In this document: in pieces, positions 44,411 to 53,197 of the stretch
Layout of the letters: every line of letters begins with the position of its first letter
Position numbering within the stretch: the first letter of the stretch is position 1
NCBI RefSeq assembly: GCF_006874475.1
Contig: NZ_VIRM01000004.1
Coordinates: forward strand, 215,650 to 279,649
Direction of reading: 5' to 3'
DNA: 64,000 nt
Origin: Microbispora hainanensis
GTDB taxonomy: Bacteria; Actinomycetota; Actinomycetes; Streptosporangiales; Streptosporangiaceae
Made by a program: the position numbers and the translations under genes
The notes under the pieces: model-generated
The model's input: only the letters and a program-made list of their open reading frames with translations
The model's database searches: none
Told to the model about the DNA's origin: nothing

Positions 44411-46302
44411 AGGGGACGACGACCCTGCTTCGCGTGGCCTGGATGACGCTGCGCGGCCGCCTGCCCGGTTTCGCGGGCGCGATCGTGGCCCTCGCGCTCG
44501 GGGTGGGCTACAGCGGGGCCGCCGTCTCGGTGCTCGCCACCGGAGCGGCGCTGCCCGCCGGCACGCCGCTGTCCGTACGGCAGGCCGCGCAGGAGTCGGG
44601 GTCCCTCCTCGTGATGCTGGCGGTGATCGGTGCCTTCGTGACGATTCACGTCGTCGCCGGCACGTTCGCCTTCGTGGTGGCGCAGCGGCGGCGCGAGCTC
44701 GCCCTGCTCAGAGCCGTCGGCGCGACACCGCGCCAGGTCCGGGGCATGGTCATCGCCGAGGCCTGGCTGGCGGCCCTGCTGGCCTCCGCGGTCGGCATCG
44801 TGCTCGCCTTCCCCCTCACCGGGGTCATGACTTCGCTGCTACGGTGGCAGCGGCTGCTGCCCGCCGGGTTCGAGTCCCGCGTCTCGCTCGGGGCGCTGGC
44901 GGGCGCCTTCGCCGCGGGGGTGGTCATCGGGGTGCTGGCCGCCGCCGCCTCGGCCGGACGCGCCGCACGGGTACGGCCCGCCGAGGCGCTGCGCGACTCG
45001 GCGCTGGCCGACCGGCCGATCGGACGTGGTCGCTGGCTGGGCGCGCTGGCCTTCCTGGCCTGTGGCGGGGGCATGCTCGCGCTGGTGCCGGTGGCGCCCC
45101 CGGACGGCCGCATGCCGCTCACGATGTTCGTGTCCCTGCCGCTGGTGCTCGGGTTCACCCTGCTCGCCCCCGCCTTCGCCGGATGGGCGGGGGCCGCTGT
45201 GGCCACCCCCCTGGTCCGGGTGACCTCGGCGACGGGCCTGCTGGCCAGGGAGAACGTCCGGCAGGCCGTACGCAGGACGGCCTCCACCGCCGCTCCGGTG
45301 CTCGTCACGGTTGGACTGACGGGTTCGCTGCTGGGCGGCACGGCCCTGCTCGGCCAGGCGATTGCGGCGGACTTCCGGCAGGCCTGGCGCTCCGATCTCG
45401 TGGTGTCGGGGCCCGGAGCCGCCGAGGTGGGGACCGTACGGGGGGTGGTCGCCGCGGTGCGGGTCACCAGGGGGGAGGTCGTGGTCGCGGCGAACCGGAC
45501 CGAGCGCAGGGTCGACGCGTTCGGAGTGCGCCCAGAGGGCCTCGAGCGGGTCATGAACCTGTCCAACGTCGCCGGCGACCTGGCCGGACTGCGGTATGAC
45601 GGTGCGGCCGCCGACCGGAGGCAGGCCGAGACGTTCGGGTGGAGGCTCGGCGGGCCGGTCCGGCTGACCCTGCCCGGCGGGAAGCCGGCCGTGCTACGGC
45701 TGACCGCGGTCTTCGACGGGTCCCCGTTCGGCGGAACACTGCTGCTTCCGCGCGACTTCCTCCCGGGCCCGGTCTCCGTACACGTGGCCGTCGCTCCCGA
45801 AGCGGCCGCCGGCACGGTGGCCGCGGCCATCGAGCGGCGATGGACCGGCATACATGCCGCCTCGACGGCGGAGTCGGCGAGCGCGGCGAGCGGCGCGCGA
45901 CTGGGGGGCATGCGCATCGGCGCCCTGGCCCTGGCGGCGTTCGCCGTGGCCTACACGCTCATCGCGGTGGCCAACACGTCCGTGATGGCGTTCGGCGCCC
46001 GCGGGGCGGAGTTCGCCCGGCTGCTGCGGCTGGGCGCTCGAAGGGTGCAGGTGCTGCGGATGGTGCTGTGGGAGTCGCTGTCCGTGTCGGCCATTGGGGT
46101 GCTTCTGGGCGGCGCGGTGACCGCCGTGGCGGTGCTGGGGCTACGCGAGGTTCTGCGCGGGCTCGGGGTGACGGTGGTGCCGGACCTCCCGTGGGCGCAG
46201 ATCGGCTCGGTCGCCTGCGCGTGCGTCGCGGTGGTGACGCTGTCGGGCCTGATGCCGGCCGCCCTGCTCGTGCGCCGTCAGGGCCCCTCCTCGCGCAGAT
46301 AG
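44407..46302 (+). CDS. FtsX-type ABC permease
   Basis: This 631-residue membrane protein has two FtsX domains. Helices near residues 13-35, 80-110, 125-155 and 175-200 are followed by an extracytoplasmic region (about 330-490) and a second helix set (about 500-625; SVMAFGARGAEFARLLRLGARRVQVLRM). VVAQRRRELALLRAVGATPRQVRGMV is the family's cytosolic motif. It pairs with the preceding ATPase. It is convergent with the response-regulator gene, overlapping by 25 bases. Confidence 0.88.
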   Translation: MKGTTTLLRVAWMTLRGRLPGFAGAIVALALGVGYSGAAVSVLATGAALPAGTPLSVRQAAQESGSLLVMLAVIGAFVTIHVVAGTFAFVVAQRRRELALLRAVGATPRQVRGMVIAEAWLAALLASAVGIVLAFPLTGVMTSLLRWQRLLPAGFESRVSLGALAGAFAAGVVIGVLAAAASAGRAARVRPAEALRDSALADRPIGRGRWLGALAFLACGGGMLALVPVAPPDGRMPLTMFVSLPLVLGFTLLAPAFAGWAGAAVATPLVRVTSATGLLARENVRQAVRRTASTAAPVLVTVGLTGSLLGGTALLGQAIAADFRQAWRSDLVVSGPGAAEVGTVRGVVAAVRVTRGEVVVAANRTERRVDAFGVRPEGLERVMNLSNVAGDLAGLRYDGAAADRRQAETFGWRLGGPVRLTLPGGKPAVLRLTAVFDGSPFGGTLLLPRDFLPGPVSVHVAVAPEAAAGTVAAAIERRWTGIHAASTAESASAASGARLGGMRIGALALAAFAVAYTLIAVANTSVMAFGARGAEFARLLRLGARRVQVLRMVLWESLSVSAIGVLLGGAVTAVAVLGLREVLRGLGVTVVPDLPWAQIGSVACACVAVVTLSGLMPAALLVRRQGPSSRR

Positions 46303-46934
46303 TGCAGCACCGCCATGACGCGGCGATGCTCCTCGTCCGTCGGTTCGAGGAGCAGCTTGCCGAAGATGTTCCCGACGTGTTTGAGCACCGCCGCGTCCGT
46401 CACACCGAGCCTCCTCGCGATCGCGCTGTTCGACTTGCCCTCCGCCATCAGGGCCAGCACCTCTCGCTCGCGTGGTGTGAGCCGGGCAAGGGCGGACTGG
46501 TCCCTGCGGTCCTCCAGCAGCCGCACCACCACCTCGGGGTCGATGACCGTGCCGCCTCCCGCCACCCTCGTCACCGCGTCCAAGAACTCCTCGACCTCGC
46601 CGACCCGGTTCTTCAGCAGATAGCCGAGACCCCTGCCGGCGCCGGACTCCAGCAGTTCCAGGGCGTACGAGCGCTCCACGTATTGGGAGAGCACCAGCAC
46701 CGCCGTCCCCGGGTGCCCGGTGCGGATGCGCAACGCGGCGCGCAGCCCCTCGTCGCGGTAACCCGGTGGCATGCGCACATCCACCACGGCCACGTCGGGC
46801 CGGTGCCCGGCGACCGCCTCGAGCAGGTCGCCGGCGTTGCCTACCGAGGCGACGACGCGATGGCCGAACCGCTCCAGGATGTGCCGCAGGCCCTCGCGCA
46901 GCAGCACCGCGTCGTCGGCGATCACGACGTCCAC
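46278..46934 (-). CDS. NarL/LuxR-family response regulator
   Basis: This 218-residue protein has the receiver domain VDVVIADDAVLLREGL, phospho-Asp in VAVVDVRMPP and the Lys in YLLKNRV. The LuxR helix-turn-helix is LTPREREVLALMAEGKSNSAIARRLGVTDAAVLKHVGNIFGKL. Its GTG start lies inside the end of the histidine kinase gene (13-base overlap), so the pair is co-translated. It may control the convergent ABC transporter or the divergent MppR-like gene. Confidence 0.88.
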   Translation of the reverse strand: MDVVIADDAVLLREGLRHILERFGHRVVASVGNAGDLLEAVAGHRPDVAVVDVRMPPGYRDEGLRAALRIRTGHPGTAVLVLSQYVERSYALELLESGAGRGLGYLLKNRVGEVEEFLDAVTRVAGGGTVIDPEVVVRLLEDRRDQSALARLTPREREVLALMAEGKSNSAIARRLGVTDAAVLKHVGNIFGKLLLEPTDEEHRRVMAVLHYLREEGP

Positions 46935-48211
46935 TCGACCTCCACCCGCACCACGGTGGGCCCTCCGGGCGGACTCGACAGGCCGACGGTGCCGCCCACC
47001 GCCGCGACCCGGTCCGCCAGACCCGTGAGGCCGCTGCCCAGACCGGGATCGGCGCCGCCCCGCCCCTCGTCCCGTACCTGCAGGACCAGTCTGCCGCACC
47101 CGGGCGTGGCGCACGGTTCGGAGGCGAGGAGCAACTCGCCCCTGCGCGCCCCGCTGTGCTTGGCGAGATTGGTCAGCGCCTCGCAGGCGGCGAAGTACAG
47201 CGCCGCCTCTACCGCGTCCGGCGCACGCGCGCCTCCGACGCGCACGGTGACCGGCACCGGGCACCGCTTGGCGGCCTCCGTCAGCGCCGCACCCAGGCCG
47301 CGGTCGGCCAGGATCGCAGGACGCATCCCGCGCACCAGGTCGCGCAGCTCGTCCAGTGTCTCCTGCGCCTCCCGATAGGCACGGTTCACCAGTTCCCCGG
47401 CTTCGGCCAGTTCCCCGGCTTCCACCGCCGCCCCGGACAGCTCCATCTTCGCCAGGCCAAGTGTGATGAGCAGCCCGGTGAGCCGTTGCTGGGTGCCGTC
47501 GTGCAGGTCGCGCTCCAGCCGCCGCCGCTCGCTGTCGAAGACGTCGGCCAGCCGGGCGCGGGACCGGTCCACCTCGATGAGCTGCAGCCGCAGGTCGCCG
47601 TCGTCGGGCGCGAGCAGGATCCGGGCCAGCATCGCCTCGGCCGCGGCCGCGGCGCAGATCAGATAGGCGGCGAGCACCGCGGCCAGCAGTCCGCCGGCCG
47701 CCGCCGTCCAGGCCAGCTCCGGCCGGGCCACCACGGCCTGCCAGGAGGCGTTCGCATGCGGCGTTCCCGGCAGCGAGTTCCAGAACGGCGCGGCGAGGGG
47801 CATCAGCGCCGTGGCCGCGACGAGCAGCAGGCCCGCCAGGTTGACCGGGGCCAGCAGGCACAGCAGCAGGCCGTGCCCGGCCTCGCGCCACACCATGGAG
47901 CCGGTCGGCGGTTCCGCGCCGCGCGGGAGCACCGCCGGGATCGGACGGTGATCCACCAAGCGCAGCCGGGCGCGCTCGGCCCGGCCCAGCAGATCCGTCC
48001 AGTGGGACACGGATCGCAGCAGCCGCACCCCGACGATCAGGGGCGCCGTCACCGCGCCGGCGACCAGCAGGACCACGGTCCCCGCCAGCCAGGCGACCGC
48101 CACGACCGGACCCGACAGCAGGTACGCCGCCGACCGCCAGGGCAGCGAGGACAGCGGCACCCGCCACAGCATTCCGGACAGGGTGCGCCACGGCCCCGGG
48201 TCACTCTCCAT
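46922..48211 (-). CDS. NarL-type sensor histidine kinase
   Basis: This 429-residue protein has an N-terminal membrane region of about four to six helices with no large sensor domain. The HisKA_3 dimerisation helix carries the phospho-His (SERRRLERDLHDGTQQRLTGL, about 225). The HATPase domain has AACEALTNLAKHSGARRGEL and GSGLTGLADRVAAVGGTV. The signal is unknown; few extracellular residues suggest membrane-stress or ligand-in-membrane sensing. The start is ATG at 48211. Confidence 0.86.
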   Translation of the reverse strand: MESDPGPWRTLSGMLWRVPLSSLPWRSAAYLLSGPVVAVAWLAGTVVLLVAGAVTAPLIVGVRLLRSVSHWTDLLGRAERARLRLVDHRPIPAVLPRGAEPPTGSMVWREAGHGLLLCLLAPVNLAGLLLVAATALMPLAAPFWNSLPGTPHANASWQAVVARPELAWTAAAGGLLAAVLAAYLICAAAAAEAMLARILLAPDDGDLRLQLIEVDRSRARLADVFDSERRRLERDLHDGTQQRLTGLLITLGLAKMELSGAAVEAGELAEAGELVNRAYREAQETLDELRDLVRGMRPAILADRGLGAALTEAAKRCPVPVTVRVGGARAPDAVEAALYFAACEALTNLAKHSGARRGELLLASEPCATPGCGRLVLQVRDEGRGGADPGLGSGLTGLADRVAAVGGTVGLSSPPGGPTVVRVEVEWTS

Positions 48212-48267
48212 ATGCTCCCCTGGATAGAGCCTTCGTCCAGCGGTGGTCCAGGCCGGCTCGACCGCCG

Positions 48268-48296
48268 TTGTCCGGCTCGATGCCCGTACTTACGCT
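48268..48296 (+). promoter_or_regulatory. Promoter for a leaderless MppR-like transcript
   Basis: TTGTCC and TACGCT are separated by 17 bp, and only 6 bases separate the -10 box from the ATG at 48303. There is no ribosome site before that ATG. This arrangement is typical of actinobacterial leaderless genes. Confidence 0.5.
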
Positions 48297-48302
48297 GCGC
48301 CC

Positions 48303-49103
48303 ATGACCGTCGCGCAGCAAACGGGACCCGTCGGCTACTCTCTCCCGCTCTCCCCCTCCGGCACATCGTCGATGATCACACCACCACCCTGGCATTTCTC
48401 CGGGGAGGTGATGATGGTCGACTACCGGGTGGATCCGGCAGCGGCCGTGCGCTTCCTCCCGCCTGGCCTGGAGCCGGGCCCCGACCCCGGCAGTGCGGCC
48501 GCCGTCTTCGCTGAGTGGCAGTGGTGCTCGGGCTCCGGAGAGGAGCTCGCCGATCCGGCTCGTTGCCGCTTCGCCGAGTTCCTCGTCCTGCTGTCGTGCG
48601 AGCATCGGGGCGAGCCGATGGCGCGCTGTCCCTACGCCTGGGTGGACCAGGCGGTGCCGCTGGTACGGGGGTGGATACAGGGGATGCCCAAGCAGCACGG
48701 CGCCATTCACCAGACCCGTCCCGTCTCCGTGGGCCGCGCGGGCCCGCGGCGAGCCGCCGGTGGACACTTCGCGGGCACCCTCAGCGTGCACGGCCGCACG
48801 CTGGCCACCGCCGCTGTGACGCTCTCCGGCCCCTCCCGGCCACCGGGGCTGCACACGGTGCCCCTCGTCCACAGCAGGTTCTTCCCATCCTGGATTCCGG
48901 GGGAGGAGACGTCACCCGACCTGGTCGCCTCCCGGGTCACGGACGTCGAGTTCGGCGAGGTGTGGACCGGCCGCGGGGAGCTGAGCTTCCCGCTCGATCC
49001 GGTGCACGACCCCGACCTGGCTCTGCTCGCGCCCATCGAGATCGGTTCGGGCTACATCTTCTCCTATGCGGAGACCCTGCACGGCGGCCGCAGGCTCGGC
49101 TGA
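48303..49103 (+). CDS. Acetoacetate-decarboxylase-fold enzyme, MppR-like
   Basis: This 266-residue protein has the ADC-superfamily core: PPPWHFSGEVMMVDYRVDP, FAEWQWCSG, CPYAWVDQAVPLVRGWIQGMPKQHGAIHQTRP and a final GSGYIFSYAET. Lys130 in GMPKQ matches the Schiff-base lysine. The second lysine needed for acetoacetate decarboxylation is Gln131. MppR, the enduracididine-forming aldolase-dehydratase, belongs to this divergent group. With an MppP homologue in the cluster, cyclisation of 4-hydroxy-2-ketoarginine is the best guess. The start is set by the leaderless promoter. Confidence 0.75.
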   Translation: MTVAQQTGPVGYSLPLSPSGTSSMITPPPWHFSGEVMMVDYRVDPAAAVRFLPPGLEPGPDPGSAAAVFAEWQWCSGSGEELADPARCRFAEFLVLLSCEHRGEPMARCPYAWVDQAVPLVRGWIQGMPKQHGAIHQTRPVSVGRAGPRRAAGGHFAGTLSVHGRTLATAAVTLSGPSRPPGLHTVPLVHSRFFPSWIPGEETSPDLVASRVTDVEFGEVWTGRGELSFPLDPVHDPDLALLAPIEIGSGYIFSYAETLHGGRRLG

Positions 49104-49112
49104 CGGGCGTCG

Positions 49113-50075
49113 CTAGAAGAAGACCACCGTTCCGGCGTCCACCGGCCGCCGGAACGCCCGCCACATCCACGCCTGCGCGGCAGCCGCCAACGGGAGGGCG
49201 GCAAGCGCGAGGCCGCCCAGCGTACGCAGGGTCTCCGCGTCCGCGGTGCCCTCGGGCAGTTGCGCGGCCAGCCTTAGAAGCACCATCAGAACGGGGCTCG
49301 CGACGGCGGCGGAGCTGAGCACCAGCGCCCTTGCGTGCCTGTCCGCTCGCACCGCCGTGTCCGCGGCCCACAGCGCCCCAGCGGCCAGGGCCCCCACCCC
49401 GGTGACAGGGAGCACGACGCTCCACTCCCTCGGCAGGACGAAGACGGCACCGGCGCCGACGGCGAGCACGAGCAGCGCCGCGGCGGGCCGCAGCAGGCGG
49501 GCGGCCCTCTCCCGCGCCCTCGTGGCCATGTCGTCCCGCAGCCGCGCCACGAGGAAGATCGCGCCGTGCGCGGCGAACAGTGTGACCAGGACGGCCGCCC
49601 ACAGCAGCGCGTACGGCCCGGTCAGCTGCCAGGCGCCGGCCGTCGTGCCGGGCTCGGGGAGCCCGGCGAGAGCGGCCCCCACGACCATCCCCCAGAAGGC
49701 GGCGAAGGCCGTGCTGGCCGCGACCAGCAGCCGATCCCAGCCGGCCCGCCAGCGCAGGGACGGCTGCCGGCTGCGGAACCAGACGGCCGCGTCCCGCAGC
49801 ACCCAGATCAGCAGGCCGGCCGCGACGAGCGGGTACAGGCCGCCCAGAACTCGATCCTCGACGAGTGGGAACGCGCCGCTGAGCACACCCCCGACGGCCA
49901 CCAGCCACACCTCGTTGCCCAGGAAGAACGGACCGATCGCGGTGATGAGCATGCGGCGCTCGCCCTCGCCACGGCCGAGCCGGCGCAGCAGGACGCCGGT
50001 GCCGATGTCGAAGCCGTCCACCACGAAGTAGCCACCGAGCAGCAGCCCCAGCAGGACCACCCATACGACATCCAT
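49113..50075 (-). CDS. cydB: Cytochrome bd oxidase subunit II
   Basis: This 320-residue protein begins MDVVWVVLLGLLLGGYFVVDGFDIGTGVLLRRLGRGEGERR, the classic CydB start, and has eight to nine membrane helices. GNEVWLVAVGGVLSGAFP is the other conserved block. It pairs with CydA encoded 24 bases upstream in the transcript. GGAGGATC precedes the ATG. The usual cydDC assembly transporter is not in the window. Confidence 0.92.
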   Translation of the reverse strand: MDVVWVVLLGLLLGGYFVVDGFDIGTGVLLRRLGRGEGERRMLITAIGPFFLGNEVWLVAVGGVLSGAFPLVEDRVLGGLYPLVAAGLLIWVLRDAAVWFRSRQPSLRWRAGWDRLLVAASTAFAAFWGMVVGAALAGLPEPGTTAGAWQLTGPYALLWAAVLVTLFAAHGAIFLVARLRDDMATRARERAARLLRPAAALLVLAVGAGAVFVLPREWSVVLPVTGVGALAAGALWAADTAVRADRHARALVLSSAAVASPVLMVLLRLAAQLPEGTADAETLRTLGGLALAALPLAAAAQAWMWRAFRRPVDAGTVVFF

Positions 50076-50099
50076 GAGATCCTCCGGTATGGGCCTGGG

Positions 50100-51359
50100 T
50101 CAGAAGGCCATCAGACGGTCCCTGGCGGGCTCGGCCACCGTGGTCCCCAAGGGCGTGTGCCGGGGCCCCCGCCGGGCGAATTTGACGATCAGCCAGTAGT
50201 CGAGGACCACCAGCGCCCCGAGCACCAGAGTGAAGCCGATGTATGACGCGAGCACGAGAACGGGCGGGATGGGTGACGCGGCCTGTTCCGTGGTCAGCAG
50301 GCCGTAGACGGCCCACGGCTGCCGGCCCACCTCGCGCACGATCCATCCCATGACGACCAGCACCAGCGGCAGCGGCGCCATCGCCAGCAGTACGTACAGG
50401 GGCACGCGGAGCCGCGCGATCCAGTTCCGGAACAGCAGCAGCAGACAGACCGATGTGGTGAGTGTGAGGACGAAGGCGCCGTTCATCATGACCTGGTACG
50501 GCACGGCGATCCAGGAGGGCGGCGCGAAGTCGCCCTGCCCGAATCGCTGGAGCATCGCCTGCCGCGCCAGCTCCAGCCGATGCGGGTCCTGGTACATGAC
50601 GGCGAGCTTCATCGGCTGGTACTGCTCGATGGCGACCTCCTGGAGGAAGCCGAAGTGGATGATCGAGTATCCGCCCGCCGGGGCGGCGACCACGCCCCAC
50701 CGCAGCGAGCGGCGGAACACCTCGGTCTCCGAGGTGCGCTTGATCAGGTGCCAGGAGCTGATGCCCGCCAGGAACATACCGCCGGCCAACGCCGCCGCCG
50801 AAGCGACGTGAAGGAAGGCGTCGGTGAGGCTGATGTTGGCCAGCAACGCTTTCAGGTCGGTCAGGACCACGACGCCGTCGCGGGCCGCGTAACCGACCGG
50901 GTGCTGCAGGAACGCGTTCGCGGCCAGGATCCACAGCGCCGAGACGTAGGCGGCGACCGCAACCAGCCAGATCAGGGCCAGGTGCACCCATTTGGGCAGC
51001 CGGTTCCAGCCGAAGATCCACATGCCCAGGAAGGTCGCCTCCACGAAGAAGGCGACCAGTGTCTCCAACGCCAGCGGCGCCCCGAAGACGTTGCCGGCAG
51101 CCTGCGTGAGCCCACTCCAGTTCATGCCGAACTGGAACTCCATCACCAGGCCCGTGACGATTCCCAGGGCGTAGTTGATTACGTAGAGCGTTCCCCAGAA
51201 CTTCGTCATCCGGGCGTACACGCTCTTTCCTGTGATCGTGTAGACGGTCTGCATGGCCGCGACGAGCACGACGAGTCCCAGCGACAGGGTCACGAAGAGG
51301 AAATGGAAGGACGTCGTGGTGGCGAACTGCAACCGTGCGAGGAGAAGAGTGTCCATCAT
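50100..51359 (-). CDS. cydA: Cytochrome bd oxidase subunit I
   Basis: This 419-residue quinol oxidase subunit has the haem-ligand His in LQFATTTSFHFLFVTLSLG and the MEFQFGMNW and EVGRQPWAVYGLLTTEQA motifs (GRQPW is diagnostic). The Q-loop is short, so it is the S-type. It gives a proton-pump-independent branch to oxygen that resists many bc1/aa3 inhibitors. Its place between the ACP gene and the rest of the cluster is unusual. It starts 142 bases after the ACP stop, so it may have its own promoter. Confidence 0.92.
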   Translation of the reverse strand: MMDTLLLARLQFATTTSFHFLFVTLSLGLVVLVAAMQTVYTITGKSVYARMTKFWGTLYVINYALGIVTGLVMEFQFGMNWSGLTQAAGNVFGAPLALETLVAFFVEATFLGMWIFGWNRLPKWVHLALIWLVAVAAYVSALWILAANAFLQHPVGYAARDGVVVLTDLKALLANISLTDAFLHVASAAALAGGMFLAGISSWHLIKRTSETEVFRRSLRWGVVAAPAGGYSIIHFGFLQEVAIEQYQPMKLAVMYQDPHRLELARQAMLQRFGQGDFAPPSWIAVPYQVMMNGAFVLTLTTSVCLLLLFRNWIARLRVPLYVLLAMAPLPLVLVVMGWIVREVGRQPWAVYGLLTTEQAASPIPPVLVLASYIGFTLVLGALVVLDYWLIVKFARRGPRHTPLGTTVAEPARDRLMAF

Positions 51360-51501
51360 CGCTCCGAGTGTTCGCCGCCGGACAGGCCGGATCGGTGATC
51401 AGCCTGTCACGGCGGCGAACGTCTGTCGTCGGATCACGGGAGGCTGATCCGGCTGCCACAGGGGGAGCAGCCCGCGATCGCGCCTACCGCCCGGGGCGTA
51501 G

Positions 51502-51759
51502 TCATGCGGCCTGAGTGAGCCGGGCGTCGACCATGGCGAGGAACTCGCGCGGAGTCTGCGTCTTGTCGGTCTCGCCGTCGCCGAGTTTGATCCCGAGCTC
51601 CCGTTCCACTCGTACGGTGATCTCCAAGACCGCCAGCGAGTCGTAGCGTAGGTCTTCGAAGGAGGTGTCGTGGATCTCCCCGTCGAGATCCACGCTCGCG
51701 TCCTCGCCCGCCGCTTCACGCATGATCCGGCGCAGGTCCTGGATGGTGAACTGACTCAT
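51502..51759 (-). CDS. Acyl carrier protein of the type II PKS
   Basis: The 85-residue ACP has IQDLRRIMREAAGEDASVDLDGEIHDTSFEDLRYDSLAVLEITVRVERELGIKLGDGE, with the phosphopantetheine Ser in YDSLAV (about 41). The size and LRYDSLA motif are typical of type II aromatic ACPs, making it the third minimal-PKS component with the distant KS-alpha/CLF. GAGAGGAATCAGCG lies before the ATG. It overlaps the 3' end of the MFS gene by 44 bases. Confidence 0.9.
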   Translation of the reverse strand: MSQFTIQDLRRIMREAAGEDASVDLDGEIHDTSFEDLRYDSLAVLEITVRVERELGIKLGDGETDKTQTPREFLAMVDARLTQAA

Positions 51760-53197
51760 CGCTGATTCCTCTCCTCATCGGGTTGCCGCCTTCGGCATCG
51801 CCGGGGCGGGGCGGAGTGCCGGGGATGCGCAGGGCGAGCGCCGCCGCGAGTCCGGCCACCGCACACAGAGCCGCGATCGTGAACACGATCGCCGTTGCGG
51901 AGCCTTGATCATCGGTACGGGCGAGTTCGAGCCGGTAGACGCCGCTGAGCGTCGCGAGCCCGAGCAGACCGCCCAGCTGGCGGCTGAGCGACTGCACGGC
52001 GAGCGCCGAGCCCAGATCGGGCCGGGGCGCGTGGTTCATGACCGCGACCGAGTAGACCTGGAACAGCAGGCCCAGGCCGATCCCGAGACAGACCGTGGCC
52101 GCGATCCCGGCCGGCGAGACGCCGGCGTCCGCTTGTACGGCGAGGCCCGCCAACCCGGCCAGGAGAAGGCCCGCTCCCGCAACGCCGAACATCTGGGGGT
52201 GCCCCCACCGGGCCATGAGCGGGCTTCCCGCAAGCGACACGACGAGCGTGCCCGCCGTGATCGGAAACAGGGACGCCCCGGCGCCGGTCGCGTTCATGCC
52301 TGAGGCGACCATCAGCAGAGGCAGGAATGTGATGGCGGCGAACATGGCGAGGCCGGTCATGAACCCCTGCACGTACGCGGCGACGAGGACGCGGTTGCCG
52401 AACAGGCGGAGCGGCACGATCGGCCGCCGGGCTCGCCGCTCCACCCGCACCCACAGCACGAACAGGACGACGGCGCCCACGCCCAGCCCGGCGACGACCG
52501 GCGAGGTCCATGAGTGAACGGTGCCCGCCCAGCTCGACAGCAGCACCAGGCACACGCACGCGGCCGCGAGCAGCGCCGCGCCGGGGTAGTCCACCGCCGT
52601 CTCGCCCTCGGACCGGGCCAACCGCCGGGTCGTGGCGATGAGGACGAGCGCGGCGAGCCCGAAAGGCACGGACAGGAAGAACGTCCAGCGCCAGCCCAGC
52701 GCGTCGGTGACGAGACCGCCGAGGAACGGGCTGACCGCGCTGGACACGTTCACGGCCGTGGCGAAGAACACCTGGTAGCGCACCCGCCGGCGCGAGTCGA
52801 GCAGTTCCGCGTAAACGGCGACCGCGGAGACCATGAGACCGCCTGCCCCCACGCCCTGGACGACGCGGAAGACCACCAACTGCGTCATCGACCCGGCGAG
52901 ACCGCAGAGCACCGAGCCCGCGGACAGCAGGGCCAGGGCCGTCACGAGAACCGCCTTGCGCCCGAAGATGTCGCCGAACCTGCCGTAGAGGGGCGTCGCC
53001 ACCGTGGACGCCAGCACGGCTCCCGTGGTGACCCAGGCGAACAGGTCCAGCCGGCCGAACTCCGTCACGATCGCCGGCAGCGCCGTCGCCGTGATGTTCA
53101 GGTCGACCACGGCGAGCACCTGGGCCAGCAACGCCGCGGTCAGCGGGGCCAGCGAGCGCGGGCCGGTGGCCGGCGCGGCTAGCTGGGGACTCGCCAC
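51716..53197 (-). CDS. DHA2-family MFS efflux pump
   Basis: This 493-residue transporter of the EmrB/QacA type has about 14 helices. Motifs include AVVDLNITATALPAIVTEF (TM1), LYGRFGDIFGRKAVL (motif A) and VVQGVGAGGLMVSAVAVYAELL (motif C region). It is likely the cluster's product exporter or self-resistance pump. The start is GTG at 53197 with GAGAGG upstream. The last 35 residues are a polar tail whose codons overlap the ACP start. Confidence 0.88.
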   Translation of the reverse strand: MASPQLAAPATGPRSLAPLTAALLAQVLAVVDLNITATALPAIVTEFGRLDLFAWVTTGAVLASTVATPLYGRFGDIFGRKAVLVTALALLSAGSVLCGLAGSMTQLVVFRVVQGVGAGGLMVSAVAVYAELLDSRRRVRYQVFFATAVNVSSAVSPFLGGLVTDALGWRWTFFLSVPFGLAALVLIATTRRLARSEGETAVDYPGAALLAAACVCLVLLSSWAGTVHSWTSPVVAGLGVGAVVLFVLWVRVERRARRPIVPLRLFGNRVLVAAYVQGFMTGLAMFAAITFLPLLMVASGMNATGAGASLFPITAGTLVVSLAGSPLMARWGHPQMFGVAGAGLLLAGLAGLAVQADAGVSPAGIAATVCLGIGLGLLFQVYSVAVMNHAPRPDLGSALAVQSLSRQLGGLLGLATLSGVYRLELARTDDQGSATAIVFTIAALCAVAGLAAALALRIPGTPPRPGDAEGGNPMRRGISDESVHHPGPAPDHA

